Assembly: GCA_947247005.1 (NCBI GenBank)
Contig: OX365954.1
Location: 4,170,001 to 4,234,000 of the forward strand
Direction of reading: 5' to 3'
Length of the DNA: 64,000 bases
Source of the DNA: Spisula solida
Lineage: Eukaryota; Mollusca; Bivalvia; Venerida; Mactridae
The translations under genes were made by a program, and so were the position numbers. This document shows positions 12,181 to 23,995 of the stretch, in pieces. Each line of letters opens with the position of its first letter. The stretch's first letter is position 1. The notes under the pieces are model-generated. The model made no database searches. It worked only from the letters and a program-made list of their open reading frames with translations, and had not been told where the DNA came from.

Positions 12181-12490
12181 TAGCTGACCAGTGTTACAAA
12201 GTGACAAGGTGGTCTTTTGTGATTTAAATGTCTGTCCATCCACAATTTACTTGTGTAGACACTATGGGTCACCATTTTGGCCTAATCTTTATGAAACGTG
12301 GCCACAATAATCTTGGTCAAGTTTTGCAATTTCTAGACCAGCAGCCGGCTGTTCACAACTGGGTCATCGGGGTACAAAAAAAACTGGGTTACAAGTGCAT
12401 AGTCAAATCAAAGAAAACCCCTTGTTTATACACATTCTAGAGGTAACAATTTTGACTCAGTCTTTATGAAAACCTGGTCACAATTTTTGT
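12181..12490 (+). mobile_element. Diverged fragment of the AGGTCA-unit mollusc element
   Basis: Shares AGCTGACCAGTGTTACAAAGTG-like start, TGTCCATCCACAATTTACTT, GTGTAGACACTATGGGTCAC and ATCTTTATGAAAC with the copy at 37854-39251. Confidence 0.75.
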
Positions 12491-12959
12491 TTCTTTAAAA
12501 TAGTGGCCATCTTGTTCCTAGATTATTTATATTTTGGCTATAAAATGATGACATTCATGTAATAAATATTGACAGTGTCTCCAGAAAAACCAATTTTGTA
12601 AGATGTGTGGGAGTGTTATATTAAACTTTCTTCGTGTAAAATTGGAAGCTAGAGACAAAGCTGGAAGGCAAGATTTATAGCTTGTCTTTGAAGTAGACAC
12701 TTGCTGTCATTTTCTGTCTGCAAAAGCTTCTTAAGATTCTTAAGATTATCTGTTATTGACAGATTTTGGTTGGATTTTGGTTGGATTAGTTCTACTAAGG
12801 AGGATTTGTTGAATTTCCTCTGTTTATTACTAAAGGCCACACAAAGATTCTGTCAGTCTAATTTGACTGAAGTAATGCATCCAATTGGTGGTCCTCCATT
12901 ACTTAGCCACTATTAGCATGATTAGTCAGTTTGCATGTCAGTACTTTGCTTAAGAATTT

Positions 12960-13385
12960 AAGGTACTATACAGTGGTTATACTGGTTGAGGTACACAGCT
13001 GTTTTAAGGTTTATCACTGACATGTATACTAATTGTCTGAACAATTGTAACCATTTCGTCTTACATCAATATGGCTCACTACAAAGTTTTCATACTTGCA
13101 TGGATGTTGTATTTGAACACTCTCTTTACACCTATATCACCTGACTTCATTTGACCTTCACATTGACCTAATATTGGACTTAGACTTAGTCAAAGGGTCA
13201 AATTCTTGGTTAACCCAAATTGACCGTTTTGTCTTACATCAAGTCCATCAAGGCATTGCTTTCAAACTTTGCATACTTGTTTTCTATCATAAACCCTTTA
13301 CATTGTCAAGCCATGTAACACTAAATCCAACATTTTAACTGAATAATGGCCCCTGATTGACTTAACTTTTTGTTGACAAGGCAAT
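12960..13385 (+). mobile_element. Diverged copy of the ATGCCCCC-family interior
   Basis: Shares TTGACCGTTT, ATCAATATGGCT, CATACTTGCATGGATGTTGT, ACACTCTC and ATTGGACTTAGACTTA with the complete copies at 19061-19356 and 62071-62355. The terminal ATGCCCCC ends are not visible. Confidence 0.65.
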
Positions 13386-13391
13386 ATATAA

Positions 13392-13644
13392 GTAAGCTTT
13401 TGTGATCACTCTTCGTCCGTCCGTCAAGTTCGATATTGGGTCATCTGAGGTTAAAAACTAGGTCACTAGGTGAAATTATATAAAAACCTTGTGTAGTCAC
13501 AAGAGGTCACCATTTTAGCCTAATCTTTATGAAACTTGATCACAATGATCATCTCAACAAAATCTAGGTCAAGTGCAAGGTCACTAGGTCAAATCACAGG
13601 ACTTGCATGCATACTTCTACAGGTGAGTGACCTAGGGCCCTTAG
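13392..13644 (+). mobile_element. Short copy of the AGGTCA-unit mollusc element
   Basis: Starts AAGCTTTTGTGATCACTCTT with CCGT repeats, holds about one internal unit, and ends ACAGGTGAGTGACCTAGGGCCC, the family's right end. Confidence 0.8.
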
Positions 13645-14189
13645 AAATATAATAAAATATCTGATTTTCTGATTTATCCGACTTATACTCCTTTTTCATA
13701 TCCCTTATACAAAAAATACACTTTGCTTATAAACTTCCGGTGATGATCTAACAATTTATGAGAAGGTAATTGCATAACAAACCTTTATGAGGCTGCTGGA
13801 GAGTTGTCACTTCAATCAATAATTACCCCTTCGTAATTGTGCAGTCAGACAATGGTTGTGGTTGAAGTTCACACTTAGAGCGGACACTACAGAACACCTT
13901 ACAGCAGTAACTTTTCCTTCCCGTCACTGATGGATTTCAAGATCAATTAATTTTTGGTTTGTGAATTGAAACATGCAGGGCATTCAGAAAACATAAACTG
14001 TATTGTATTTAATGTGCAGTCAGCATTTAGTCAGGAAACTTACTGATAGTTTAAACTGTGAATCAATAAAACTTGAACATACTGGAACCTATCATTCGTT
14101 GATTATATTATGAAAATGATCACACATATATAGGCTGATATTTTAATTGAATAATTGGATGATTATTATTAAACATGGTGAATCTAAAA

Positions 14190-14955
14190 ATCTAAAAATA
14201 GCTAAAAGAATTGTAATCTATAAATAACTCTGGTTGCCATGGCAACCGATAGGAAAATCTTTAAAAGAATCATAAAAAATCTACCGCTTGCCAGATTTCA
14301 AAATAATTTTACAGAAATAGTTGTTGGGTGACCCTCTTACAAAATTGACATATGTGTCTTGATTCGTCAAAAAACATGGCCGCCAGAGGGTGGGGTGCTG
14401 TTTTTCCCTATATATCTATAGTAAAATATTTAAAAATCTTCTCCTCTAAAAGTACTGGTTGGATTTCATTATAAATTGGTTAAATTGTTCCTTGGGTGAT
14501 CCTTTCTTAAACTAGCTAAAAGAATTACATTCCATGCAGAACTCTGGTTGCCATGGCAACCAATAGGAAAATCTTTTAAAAAATCATAAAAAAATCAACC
14601 GCTTGCCAGATTTCAAAATAATTTTACAGAAATTAGTTGTTGGGTGACCCTCTTATAAAATTGACATATTTGTCATGATTCGTCTAAAAACATGGCCGCT
14701 AGTGGGTGGGGCGCTCTTTTCCCCTATATATCCATAGTAAAATCTTCTCCTCTAAAAGTACTGGTTGAATTTCATATTAAATGGGTAACAATATTCCTTG
14801 GGTTATCCTTTCTAAAAATAATTCAAAGATTATAACCCATGCAGAACTCTGGTTGCCATGACAACTGATTGGAAACAACTTTTAAAAAAAAACATGGTTC
14901 TACTTGATCAATGTGCACAGGTGAGCGACCTAGGGCCCTGTGGGCCCTCTTGTAT
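14190..14955 (+). mobile_element. Element with two and a half 310-bp units carrying an RFX X-box palindrome
   Basis: Units begin near 14210, 14520 and 14820 and share CTCTGGTTGCCATGGCAACC, CCGCTTGCCAGATTTC and GTTGTTGGGTGACCCTCTTA. The right end GTGCACAGGTGAGCGACC then TAGGGCCCTGTGGGCC matches the end of the 37854-39251 element, so the ends are shared but the interior differs. The perfect palindrome GGTTGCCATGGCAACC lies at 14232-14247 and 14546-14561; the third copy (14851-14866) is degenerate. Confidence 0.75.
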
Positions 14956-15700
14956 AATAATATTTCAACACAATGCGACTCGAGACTCGTCTTAAAGTGG
15001 CGCGTTTCGCGTTACCACTGGATTTTGGAAACTTGTCAGGTCAATTGTGCAACAAGTTCTTGCAACTTATATAAATCATTCTTGACACCTCATTCCTGAT
15101 GGTATCCATGGGGATAATTGTATGTACAGTCAATGTTGTTTTGCAATGATTCATACAAGCTGTTCTCATGTTACTTGAGATTGAACTTGCGGTCTGGAAT
15201 GAAGCATCAAATTAATTTTAGCTTTCACTGTTTTTCCATTGATTTTTCTTGTACATACATATTACTAGGCTGTTCACTCTAAGAATACAACATTATCATA
15301 TTAACCCTATAATATTGTCTGATACATTTGATATCCTTGTATGAGACATTATACAACAATCACAGCAACAAATTGTATGTAAGATAGAATCACAGTCGAT
15401 CATTAATATTCAGTTTGGATCCATTAGTATATTGGAGCACTCAAACATGTAATTTGATATGATATGATCATGCCACAAGCGTCCATTTGTTTCTTATAAC
15501 TTTAACTTGAGATCCAGTCTGACCCTCCTGTTGCGGAATTAAATTAAAAACATTGAAAGAATAATCAGGGTTTGTCTAAGCACTGTGACGTGAACTGTAA
15601 GTCTCGGAGTTATTTTGTTATTTTACCATTATGTAGTATATTCAGTATAATAAATATATTACAAAAATCACTCAACATTTAATACAAGTTCATCAAAAAA
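14956..15700. other. Intron 2 stretch without recognised features
   Basis: Non-coding, AT-rich, no recognised repeat or gene. Confidence 0.5.
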
Positions 15701-18205
15701 CAGCTGCCTACTAGTGCCTCTGTAGCTATCATTGAGACAGCTGCCTACTAGTGCCTATCTATCATTGCGACAGCTGCCTACTAATACTATATATATAGTG
15801 CCTAGCTACCTTTGAGACAGCTGCCTACTAGTGCCAAGCTATCATTGAGGCAGCTGCCTACTTAGTGCCTAGCTTTCATTGAGACAGCTGCCAACTAGTG
15901 CCTATCTATCATTGAGACAGCTGCCTACTAGTGCCAAGCTATCATTGAGACAGCTGCCTACTTAGTGCCTAGCTTTCATTGAGACAGCTGCCAACTAGTG
16001 CCTATCTATTATTGAGACAGCTGCCTACTAGTGCCAAGCTATCATTGAGACAGCTGCCTACTTAGTGCCTAACTTTCATTGAGACAGCTGTCTACTAGTG
16101 CCTATCTATCTTTGAGACAGCTGCCTACTAGTACCAAGCTATCATTGAGACAGCTGCCAACTTAGTGCCTATCTATCATTGAGACAGATACCTACTAGTG
16201 CCTATCTATCATTGAGACAGCTGCCTACTTAGTGCCTATCTATCATTGAGACAGCTGCCTACTAGTGCCTATCTATCATTGAGACAGCTGCCTACTTAGT
16301 GCCTAGCTTTCATTGAGACAGCTGCCAACTAGTGCCTATCTATTATTGAGACAGCTGCCTACTAGTGCCAAGCTATCATTGAGACAGCTGCCTACTTAGT
16401 GCCTAACTTTCATTGAGACAGCTGTCTACTAGTGCCTATCTATCTTTGAGACAGCTGCCTACTAGTGCCTATCTATCATTGCGACAGCTGCCTACTAATA
16501 CTATATATATAGTGCCTAGCTACCTTTGAGACAGCTGCCAACTAGTGCCTATCTATTATTGAGACAGCTGCCTACTAGTGCCAAGCTATCATTGAGACAG
16601 CTGCCTACTTAGTGCCTAACTTTCATTGAGACAGCTGTCTACTAGTGCCTATCTATCTTTGAGACAGCTGCCTACTAGTACCAAGCTATCATTGAGACAG
16701 CTGCCTACTTAGTGCCTATCTATCATTGAGACAGCTGCCTACTAGTGCCTATCTATCATTGAGACAGCTGCACACTAGTGCCAAGCTATCATTGAGATGT
16801 CTGCCTACTTAGTGCCTTTCTTTCATTGAGACAGCTGCCTACTAGGGCCTATCTATCATTGAGACAGCTGCCTACTAGTGCCAAGCTATCATTGAGACAG
16901 CTGCATACTTAGTGCCTAGCTTTCATTGAGACAACTGCCTACTAGTGCCTATCTATCATTGAGACAGATGCTTACTAGTGCCTGTCTGTCATTGAGACAG
17001 ATGCCTACTAGTGCCTAGCTACCATTTAGACATATGCCTTCTAGTGTCTAGCTATCATTGAGACAGCTGCCTACTTAGTGCCTATCTATCATTGAGACAA
17101 CTGCCTACTAGTGCCTAGCTATCATTGAGACAGCTGCCTACTTAGTGCCTATCTATCATTGAGACAGATGCCTACTTAGTGCCTATCTATCATTGAGACA
17201 GCTGCCTACTTAGTGCCTATCTATCATTGAGACAGCTGCCTACTAGTGCCTAGCTTTCATTGAGACAGCTGCCTACTTATTGCCTATCTATCATTGAGAC
17301 AGCTGCCTACTTAGTGCCTATCTATCATTGAGACAGATGCCTACTAGTGCCTGTCTATCATTGAGACAGATGCCTACTAGTGCCTAGCTACCTTTGAGAC
17401 AGCTGCCTACTTAGTGCCTAGCTTTCATTGAGACAGCTGCCTACTTAGTGCCTATCTATCATTGAGACAGATGCCTACTAGTGCCTATCTATCATTGAGA
17501 CAGCTGCCTACTTAGTGCCTAGCTTTCATTGAGACAGCTGCCTACTTAGTGCCTATCTATCATTGAGACAGATGCCTACTAGTGCCTGTCTATCATTGAG
17601 ACAGATGCCTACTAGTGCCTAGCTACCTTTGAGACAGCTGCCTACTTAGTGCCTATCTATCATTGAGACAGCTGCCTACTTAGTGCCTAGCTACCATTGA
17701 GACAGCTGCCTACTTAGTGCCTATCTATCATTGAGACAGCTGCCTACTTAGTGCCTAGCTACCATTGAGACAGCTGCCTACTTAGTGCATATCTATGATT
17801 GAGACAGCTGCCTACTTAGTGCCTATCTATCATTGAGACATCTGCCTACTAGTGCCTATCTATCATTGAGACAGCTGCCTACTTAGTTCTATCTATCATT
17901 GAGACAGATGCCTACTAGTGCCTGTCTATCATTGAGACAGATGCCTACTAGTGCCTAGCTACCATTTAGACATATGCCTTCTAGACGTGTCTAGCCATCA
18001 TTGAGACAGCTGCCTACTTAGTGCCTAGCTATCATTGAGACAGCTGCCTACTAGTGCCTAGCTATCATTGAGACAGCTGCCTACTAGTGCCTGTCTATCA
18101 TTGCGACAGCTGCCTACTAGTGCCTAGCTACCATTGAGACAGACGCCTACTAGTGCCTATCTATCATTGAGACAGCTGCCTGCTAGTGTCTAGCTATAAT
18201 AGAGA
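15701..18205. repeat. 2.5-kb minisatellite, 33-34 bp unit with an E-box in most units
   Basis: Around 75 units of the form CAGCTGCCTACTAGTGCC, TATCTATCATTGAGA (33 bp; 34 with CTTAGT). Most keep the palindrome CAGCTG. Variant units (CCAAGCTATC, CCTAGCTTTC, CCAACTAGT) recur in the same order, showing higher-order repeats. A rare variant, GCGACAGCTGCCTACTAATA followed by CTATATATATAG, occurs at about 15767 and again 714 bp later at about 16481. Confidence 0.95.
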
Positions 18206-19060
18206 GACTTATGAGCACAGGTTCAAATGTACTATTATACCCCATAATTAGCAGGAACATTTCTTGGGAAAGGTTAAACAAAGTAGCATGAAATCATTGG
18301 AGACATTAAATGGTACAAATTAAGTCTTGCTAAATCAGCAAATCTCAGCAAAATGAAAATTTCGTCTGCCATTTGGGAAATTTATGTCTGGATTGAGAAG
18401 GAATTTAAACATACTTTTTTCACAGTAGAAATACTATTGTCTTTTAGAGTAAACATTATATTGAGAGAATGGTACATATTACATCACGCAACAGATGTAT
18501 GTAATTGATTGGTATCAGTCTCAGTGAGTTTTGTATAATATTGTTATTTGCAGCACATATCTGGTGTCCAGTGTTCACTTAATCAAGAATACTGTCTGGT
18601 AAAAAATTCTCTAGTCTTCCTGTATAAACTCTACGAAAGCCAAAAAAACATTCATTGGTTATTTTTATCTAGTGTCTGGTTCCTGCAACATAATTATTTG
18701 ATGTATGTTTTTACATCTTACATTGATTACATTTATCAGCACAAAGTCATGAACAAGGTGTTATTTAATGAATGAGTCACAGGTATATGTTCTTTGTTTC
18801 TCTGGCTTCTCTGGGACTGCTATGGGGGGGGGGGTTAACTGCTATATGTTACTTGGTGGAGATTTTATTAGGGTAACCTAATGATTAAAGGGAAATCATC
18901 TGTGTATTACAGTTAAATCTACAGATAAGGTTTTAGTCAATTGGGTATTTTACCCCTGAGTTTCAATTTTGATTGGGTTTTGACTAATTTTAATTGGGTA
19001 TTTAATAAAACCCAAAGGGTAAATAAGCTTTTATGTACTGTTTTTCACTATAACATCCTT
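18206..19060. other. Intron 2 stretch with a G11 run
   Basis: Non-coding. A run of 11 G at about 18824-18834. No gene recognised. Confidence 0.5.
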
Positions 19061-19356
19061 TTTATGCCCCCGTATCGATAGATCGGGAGGCATATAGTGA
19101 TGCACCTGTCCGTCCGTCCGTTCGTCCGTTCGTCCGTCCGTCCGTCCTGGTTAACCCAAATTGACCGTTTCTTCTAGCATCATTATGGCTTGCTGCAAAG
19201 CTTCCAAACTTGCATGGATGTTGTATATGAACACTCTCCACACACCTGTATCACCTGACCCTTTTTGACCTTCACCTTGACCTAATTTTGGACTTAGACT
19301 TATTTATGGACAAGGCTTCCACAGGGGGCATAAGCGTTTATTGAACGCAGTCTTGT
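19061..19356 (+). mobile_element. ATGCCCCC/GGGGGCAT element, copy 1
   Basis: Begins TTTATGCCCCCGTATCGATA and ends GGGGGCATAAGCG then TTTATTGAACGCAGTCTTGT. Near-identical to 62071-62355. Inner features: CCGTCCGTTCGTCCGT run, TTGACCGTTTCTTCTAGCAT, GGACTTAGACTTATTTATGG. TTATGCCCCC and GGGGGCATAA are inverted. No coding capacity; a MITE-like element. Confidence 0.85.
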
Positions 19357-19497
19357 CTATTTGAGTATTTCAGATTGTCTTTGCTTTTTCTTACTCCCTC
19401 CTCTTAAAAATGGGTTTTTAAGTAAAATAATTGGGTAATTACTCCAATACGCAGCTTAACTGTAGCTGTGATACTCAGTTATAATTTAAATAATGTC

Positions 19498-20862
19498 TTA
19501 AGGACGTTTGATACAGTTGTTTATGCGCATCATTTCTGCGCATATAGCTTAAACAGGGATAGAGGCCGCATTTTGCTCTGGGTCTTCTTGAAAATTGGAC
19601 AAAATGTTTGTCGTGATACTATCTAGGGTTAGTATAAATAAGGTACTTTGGGGTAAAAAATAAATTCACTGAGCAAATAATATGAAAATAGCGATTACAT
19701 TTTCATTCATTTTTTGTGAAATTAGAAATTATTACTTGGGTTACCTGTACCCATTTATAATAAGTGTTTGTATTGCCTGGGACTTCACAAATCCTCTTTT
19801 ACTGATAATATAGGGAATAAATTTATGATATATTGACTAAAATTGTGAAGATTATTCAAGTGAGCGATTCAGGGCCCATCTGTGCCCCCTTGCTGTATGG
19901 AATGCGACGTCACTGCCAAATTGGGGAAAGGGGGAGATAATTCAGTAATAATAGCACAAAGTGTAGCGTAATAACCTATGTTTTATTTTAATTTTTAGAT
20001 AAAGTATACTTTAATCAACATCATTAGCCAAAAATAGATTATGACAAGACTATAAATTATTGGAAAAACATATATGCTAAATGTACTAATTTGGCCTTTT
20101 TGCGCCATTTACCGCCATTTTACCGCACTTTTCATAACAAAGAGACACAATTACGACGTAACTGCATCTAAAATAATTCTTGTAACACGTCAATTTCTTC
20201 TAAGTTTATATTTACTATACTTTTATGTACATAATATGCAAATGTAAGTACTCTTTTGGTATTAGAATATTTTTTCCGCACAGATAATGCGTTACTTTTA
20301 CGCAATTTCACTAAGGTTTTTTATGATATAGGGGGACAATAATGACGTCATGGCGAAAAAAGTAGTCGTGTGACCTATCTTTTTTATTTAATATTTGGAT
20401 TGAGTACACTTTTATCCACAAAATTAGCAATAAAAAATATATTTGTCATCGAGGTCGTTTTTGAGCTACGGTCGATTTTGTGTATTTTTTTGTCCTTTTT
20501 AGCAGTCATTTTTTCGGAAATTTTGACAATTATAGTTTTGTCAAAAATTTCTGAATTTTCTAATCAATACCAAAAGTGTATAGGAATGTTTGAATAATAT
20601 GTGTTTGTTCATACAAACCCATGGAAATGATTGTAACAAGAAAAAATATCGATTTTAATGCAAAAATAAATACATTGCGAAATATCAGAATTTTTGGTCA
20701 TTTTCTTGAAAAGTGATGTTGCAAAAGGGCCCATGACCCCTTAAATAGTACTGTGACATACCTTTTTTATTTCACATATTGCTTCAGTATATATTAAACT
20801 ATAATTGTGTCTATTTTTTGTTATCTTTTAAAAAATATACTAACCCTATCGAACGTCCTTAA
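19498..20862. mobile_element. 1.37-kb non-autonomous TIR element with internal repeats
   Basis: TTAAGGACGTTTGATA at 19498-19513 and TATCGAACGTCCTTAA at 20847-20862 are inverted repeats with one mismatch. The inside has three diverged units of about 390 bp (GTAATAACCTATGTTTTATT; GTGTGACCTATCTTTTTTAT; GTGACATACCTTTTTTATTT). Near 19858 lies GTGAGCGATTCAGGGCCC, a trace of another family's end. No recognisable transposase. Confidence 0.7.
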
Positions 20863-20869
20863 AATTGAG

Positions 20870-22605
20870 AGTAAGTGCAAAAGTATAGTGTCTGAAAATT
20901 GAGGATTAGTCTATATAAGAGATCAAGTTCTCAAATCATAAGTGGTAAATGTAGGGTTGTTGCAACAAAGGTTGTAAAATTGAAGATTGATACTAGAGTT
21001 TAAAGTCTCAAAAATGAGGATTGTTGCAAGAGGTAAATTAAGGTCTTAAAGTTTTGTCCCTGCTTAATTGGCCAATGACATTTCGGCTTCAACGAAAAAG
21101 TCAGAAAGTTTGTGTGATACAAGGAATCTGGACACGCTGCCCTAGCTCTTTCCGACTATACTCTTTGGTTCTTTAACATGCCCTGTGTATAACCACAAAT
21201 ACACACATTGTAAGACTACCTCTGGGTTTCCAACTAGTTCTACTCTAGTTGGTTGGGAAACACTGAAAAGTAGTCAAGAGGGCTAACCACTCGGGTCACC
21301 GTTCCACCCAAAGTAGAGGTCTTAAAAGTAGTGTTTGTTGCAAGAGTTAAGATAATAAAATTGAGTATTGTTGCAAGAGATTTAAAGGTCTCCAAATTAA
21401 AGTTTGATCCAAGAGGATTGATGCAAGAAGTAAAATATCTCAAAATGGAGGAATGATGCAAGAGGTAAAAAGGTCTCAAAATTGAGGAATGATGCAAGAG
21501 GTTAAAAGGTCTCAAAATTGAGGATTGATGCAAGGAGTAAAATATCTCAAAATGGAGGATTGATGCAAGAGGTAAAAATATCTCAAAATGAAGGAATGAT
21601 GCAAGAGGTTAAAAGGTCTCAAAATTGAGGATTGATACAAGAAGTAAAATATCTCAAAATTAAGGATTGATGCAAGAGGTTTAAAGTCTCAGAATTAAGG
21701 ATTGATGCAAGAGGTTTAAAGTCTCAGAATTAAGGATTGATGCAAGAAGTTTAAAGGCCTTAACATTAAGGATTGATGCAAGAGGTAAAATGTCTCAAAA
21801 TTGAAAACTGATGCAAGAGGTAAAAAGGTCTCAAAATAGAGGATTGATGGAAGAGTTTTAAAGGTCTCTGCAGAATTAAGAATTGATGCAAGAGGTTTAA
21901 AGTCTCAGAATTAAGGATTGATGCGAGAGGTTTAAAGGTCTTAACATTGAGGATTGATGCAAGAGGTAAAAAGGTCTCAAAATTAAGGATTGATGCAAGA
22001 GGTTTAAAGTCTCAGAATTAAGGATTGATGGAAGAGGTTTAAAGTCTCAGAATTAAGGATTGATGCAAGAAGTTTAAAGGCCTTAACATTAAGGATTGAT
22101 GCAAGAGGTAAAATGTCTCAAAATTGAAAACTGATGCAAGAGGTAAAAAGGTCTCAAAATAGAGGATTGATGGAAGAGGTTTAAAGGTCTCTGCAGAATT
22201 AAGAATTGATGCAAGAGGTTTAAAGTCTCAGAATTAAGGATTGATGCGAGAGGTTTAAAGGTCTTAACATTGAGGATTGATGCAAGAGGTAAAAAGGTCT
22301 CAAAATTGAGGATTGATGGAAGAGGTTTAAAGTCTCAGAATTAAGGATTGATGCAAGAGGTTTAAAGGTCTTAACATTGAGGATTGATGCAAGAGGTAAA
22401 AAGGTCTCAAAATTGAGGATTGATGGAAGAGGTTTAAAGGTCTCAGAATTAAGGGTTAATTGAAGAGGTTTAAAGTCTCAGAATTAACAATTGAAGGAAG
22501 AGGTTTAAAGGTCTCAGAATTAAGGATTGATGCAAGAGGTTTAACGGTCTCAGAATTGAGAATTGGTGCAAGAGGTTTAATGGTCTCAGAATTGAGGATA
22601 AGGTT
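20870..22605. repeat. 35-37 bp minisatellite with a ~323-bp higher-order repeat, interrupted by a SINE
   Basis: Around 40 units built from GAGGATTGATGCAAGAGG, then TTTAAAGTCTCAGAATTA or TAAAAAGGTCTCAAAATT. A block at about 21690-21981 is repeated almost exactly at 22013-22304, carrying the same rare variants (AAGGCCTTAACATTAAGG, GGTCTCTGCAGAATTAAG, GATGCGAGAGG). The left end is split by an insertion at about 21055-21315. Confidence 0.93.
21055..21315 (-). mobile_element. SINE family A copy inserted in the minisatellite
   Basis: On the minus strand: CTTTTCAGTGTTTCCCA, GCATGTTAAAGAACCAAAGA and GATTCCTTGTATCACAC, all shared with the copies at 470-810 and/or 28741-29060. Minisatellite units resume on both sides, so the SINE inserted into, or was carried with, the array. 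Confidence 0.65.
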
Positions 22606-23165
22606 TCTGCTGTTTGCATAACTGCCAGGCATTACTGGTTGTTATGAGTCCAAGAATACTGGTTAGGTCAAGTCTTACTGACATGTATAATGCTGAACAA
22701 AATTGTTGATAACTGCTATTAAACCATATAAAAACAAAGATATCTAATTTTTTGGTTAGCATCATTCACCTCACTAGATGACTGATTAACTGAATATATA
22801 AAACTGTAATGTGTTTTAACTTGGCTGGCTCACTACAAGGTCTATATAGAGCCTGTAGACTGGGTTACATGGGAGAGAACATCCTCATCATGTTTCTATG
22901 TAAATTAGGCGTGAAAAATTCAAGTTTGGTGCCTTCTTGTCCAGTCATGTTTGTATGTTCAAATTATCTTGGCTCATCTGGTCTACCAAAATAAGAAAAC
23001 TCTTTATACCATCTCAGCGATGGATTCTACACACGTTTATCTGTTTTATCAGATAGAACATCTCAAATTGTAATAGATTATTAAGTCTGATTTTTGTTCA
23101 GAAGTATTACCATCCAGGTTTATTTTATGATCTCTGGAAATTTCTTGTGAATGGTGGAATAATTC
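22606..23165. other. Intron 2 stretch without recognised features
   Basis: Non-coding. A 61-residue frame at 22809-22994 has no recognisable protein. Confidence 0.5.
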
Positions 23166-23995
23166 AAACATTTCTGTACACCTGTACTGACAGCCATTGT
23201 TGGTACACCTGTACTGACAGCCATTGTTGATACACCTGTACTGACAGTCATTATTGATACACCTGTACTGACAGTCATTGTTGCTACACCTGTACTGACT
23301 GCCATTGTTGCTACACCTGTACTGACAGTCATTGTTGCTACACCTGTACTGACAGTCATTGTTGCTACACCTGTACTGACAGTCATTGTTGCTACACCTG
23401 TACTGACAGCCATTGTTGATACACCTGTACTGACAGCCATTGTTGCTACACCTGTACTGACAGCTATTGTTGCTACACCTGTACTGACAGTCATTGTTGC
23501 TACACCTGTACTGACAGTCATTGTTGCTGCACCTGTACTGACAGCCATTGTTGCTACACCTGTACTGACAGCCATTGTTGCTACACCTGTACTGACAGTC
23601 ACTGTTGATTCACCTGTACTGACAGCCGTTGTTGGTGCACCTGTACTGACAGCCGTTGTTGGTGCACCTGTTGATACACCTGTACTGACAGTCATTGTTG
23701 ATACACCTGTACTGACAGCCATTGTTGATACTCCCGTACTGACAGCTATTGTTGATACACCTGTACTGACAGCCGTTGTTGGTGCACCTGTTGATACACC
23801 TGTACTGACAGCCATTGTTGATACTCCCGTACTGACAGCTATTGTTGATACACCTGTACTGACAGCCGTTGTTGGTGCACCTGTTGATACACCTGTACTG
23901 ACGGCCATTGATAATACACCTGTACTGACGGCCATTGATAATACACCTGTACTGAGGGCCATTGTTGATACACCTGTACTGAATATTGTGGATCT
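23166..23995. repeat. 27-bp minisatellite
   Basis: About 30 units containing TACACCTGTACTGACAGYCA then TTGTTGM. Because 27 is a multiple of three, the minus strand stays open for 280 codons (23120-23962), reading a nine-residue repeat of the type TVSTGVATM. A longer variant with GTTGGTGCACCTGTTGATAC recurs three times near 23630, 23780 and 23870, a higher-order block. Confidence 0.95.

Noticed and set aside
15701..18205. CRISPR-like regularly spaced repeats
   Set aside because: There are no unique spacers; the units are contiguous tandem repeats in an intron of an animal gene, with no cas genes.
23120..23962. 280-codon minus-strand frame encoding a Ser/Thr/Gly/Val nine-residue repeat (mucin-like look)
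   Set aside because: It lies wholly in a 27-bp minisatellite, is antisense in a kinase intron, has no signal peptide, splice or promoter support, and the frame stays open because 27 is divisible by three.
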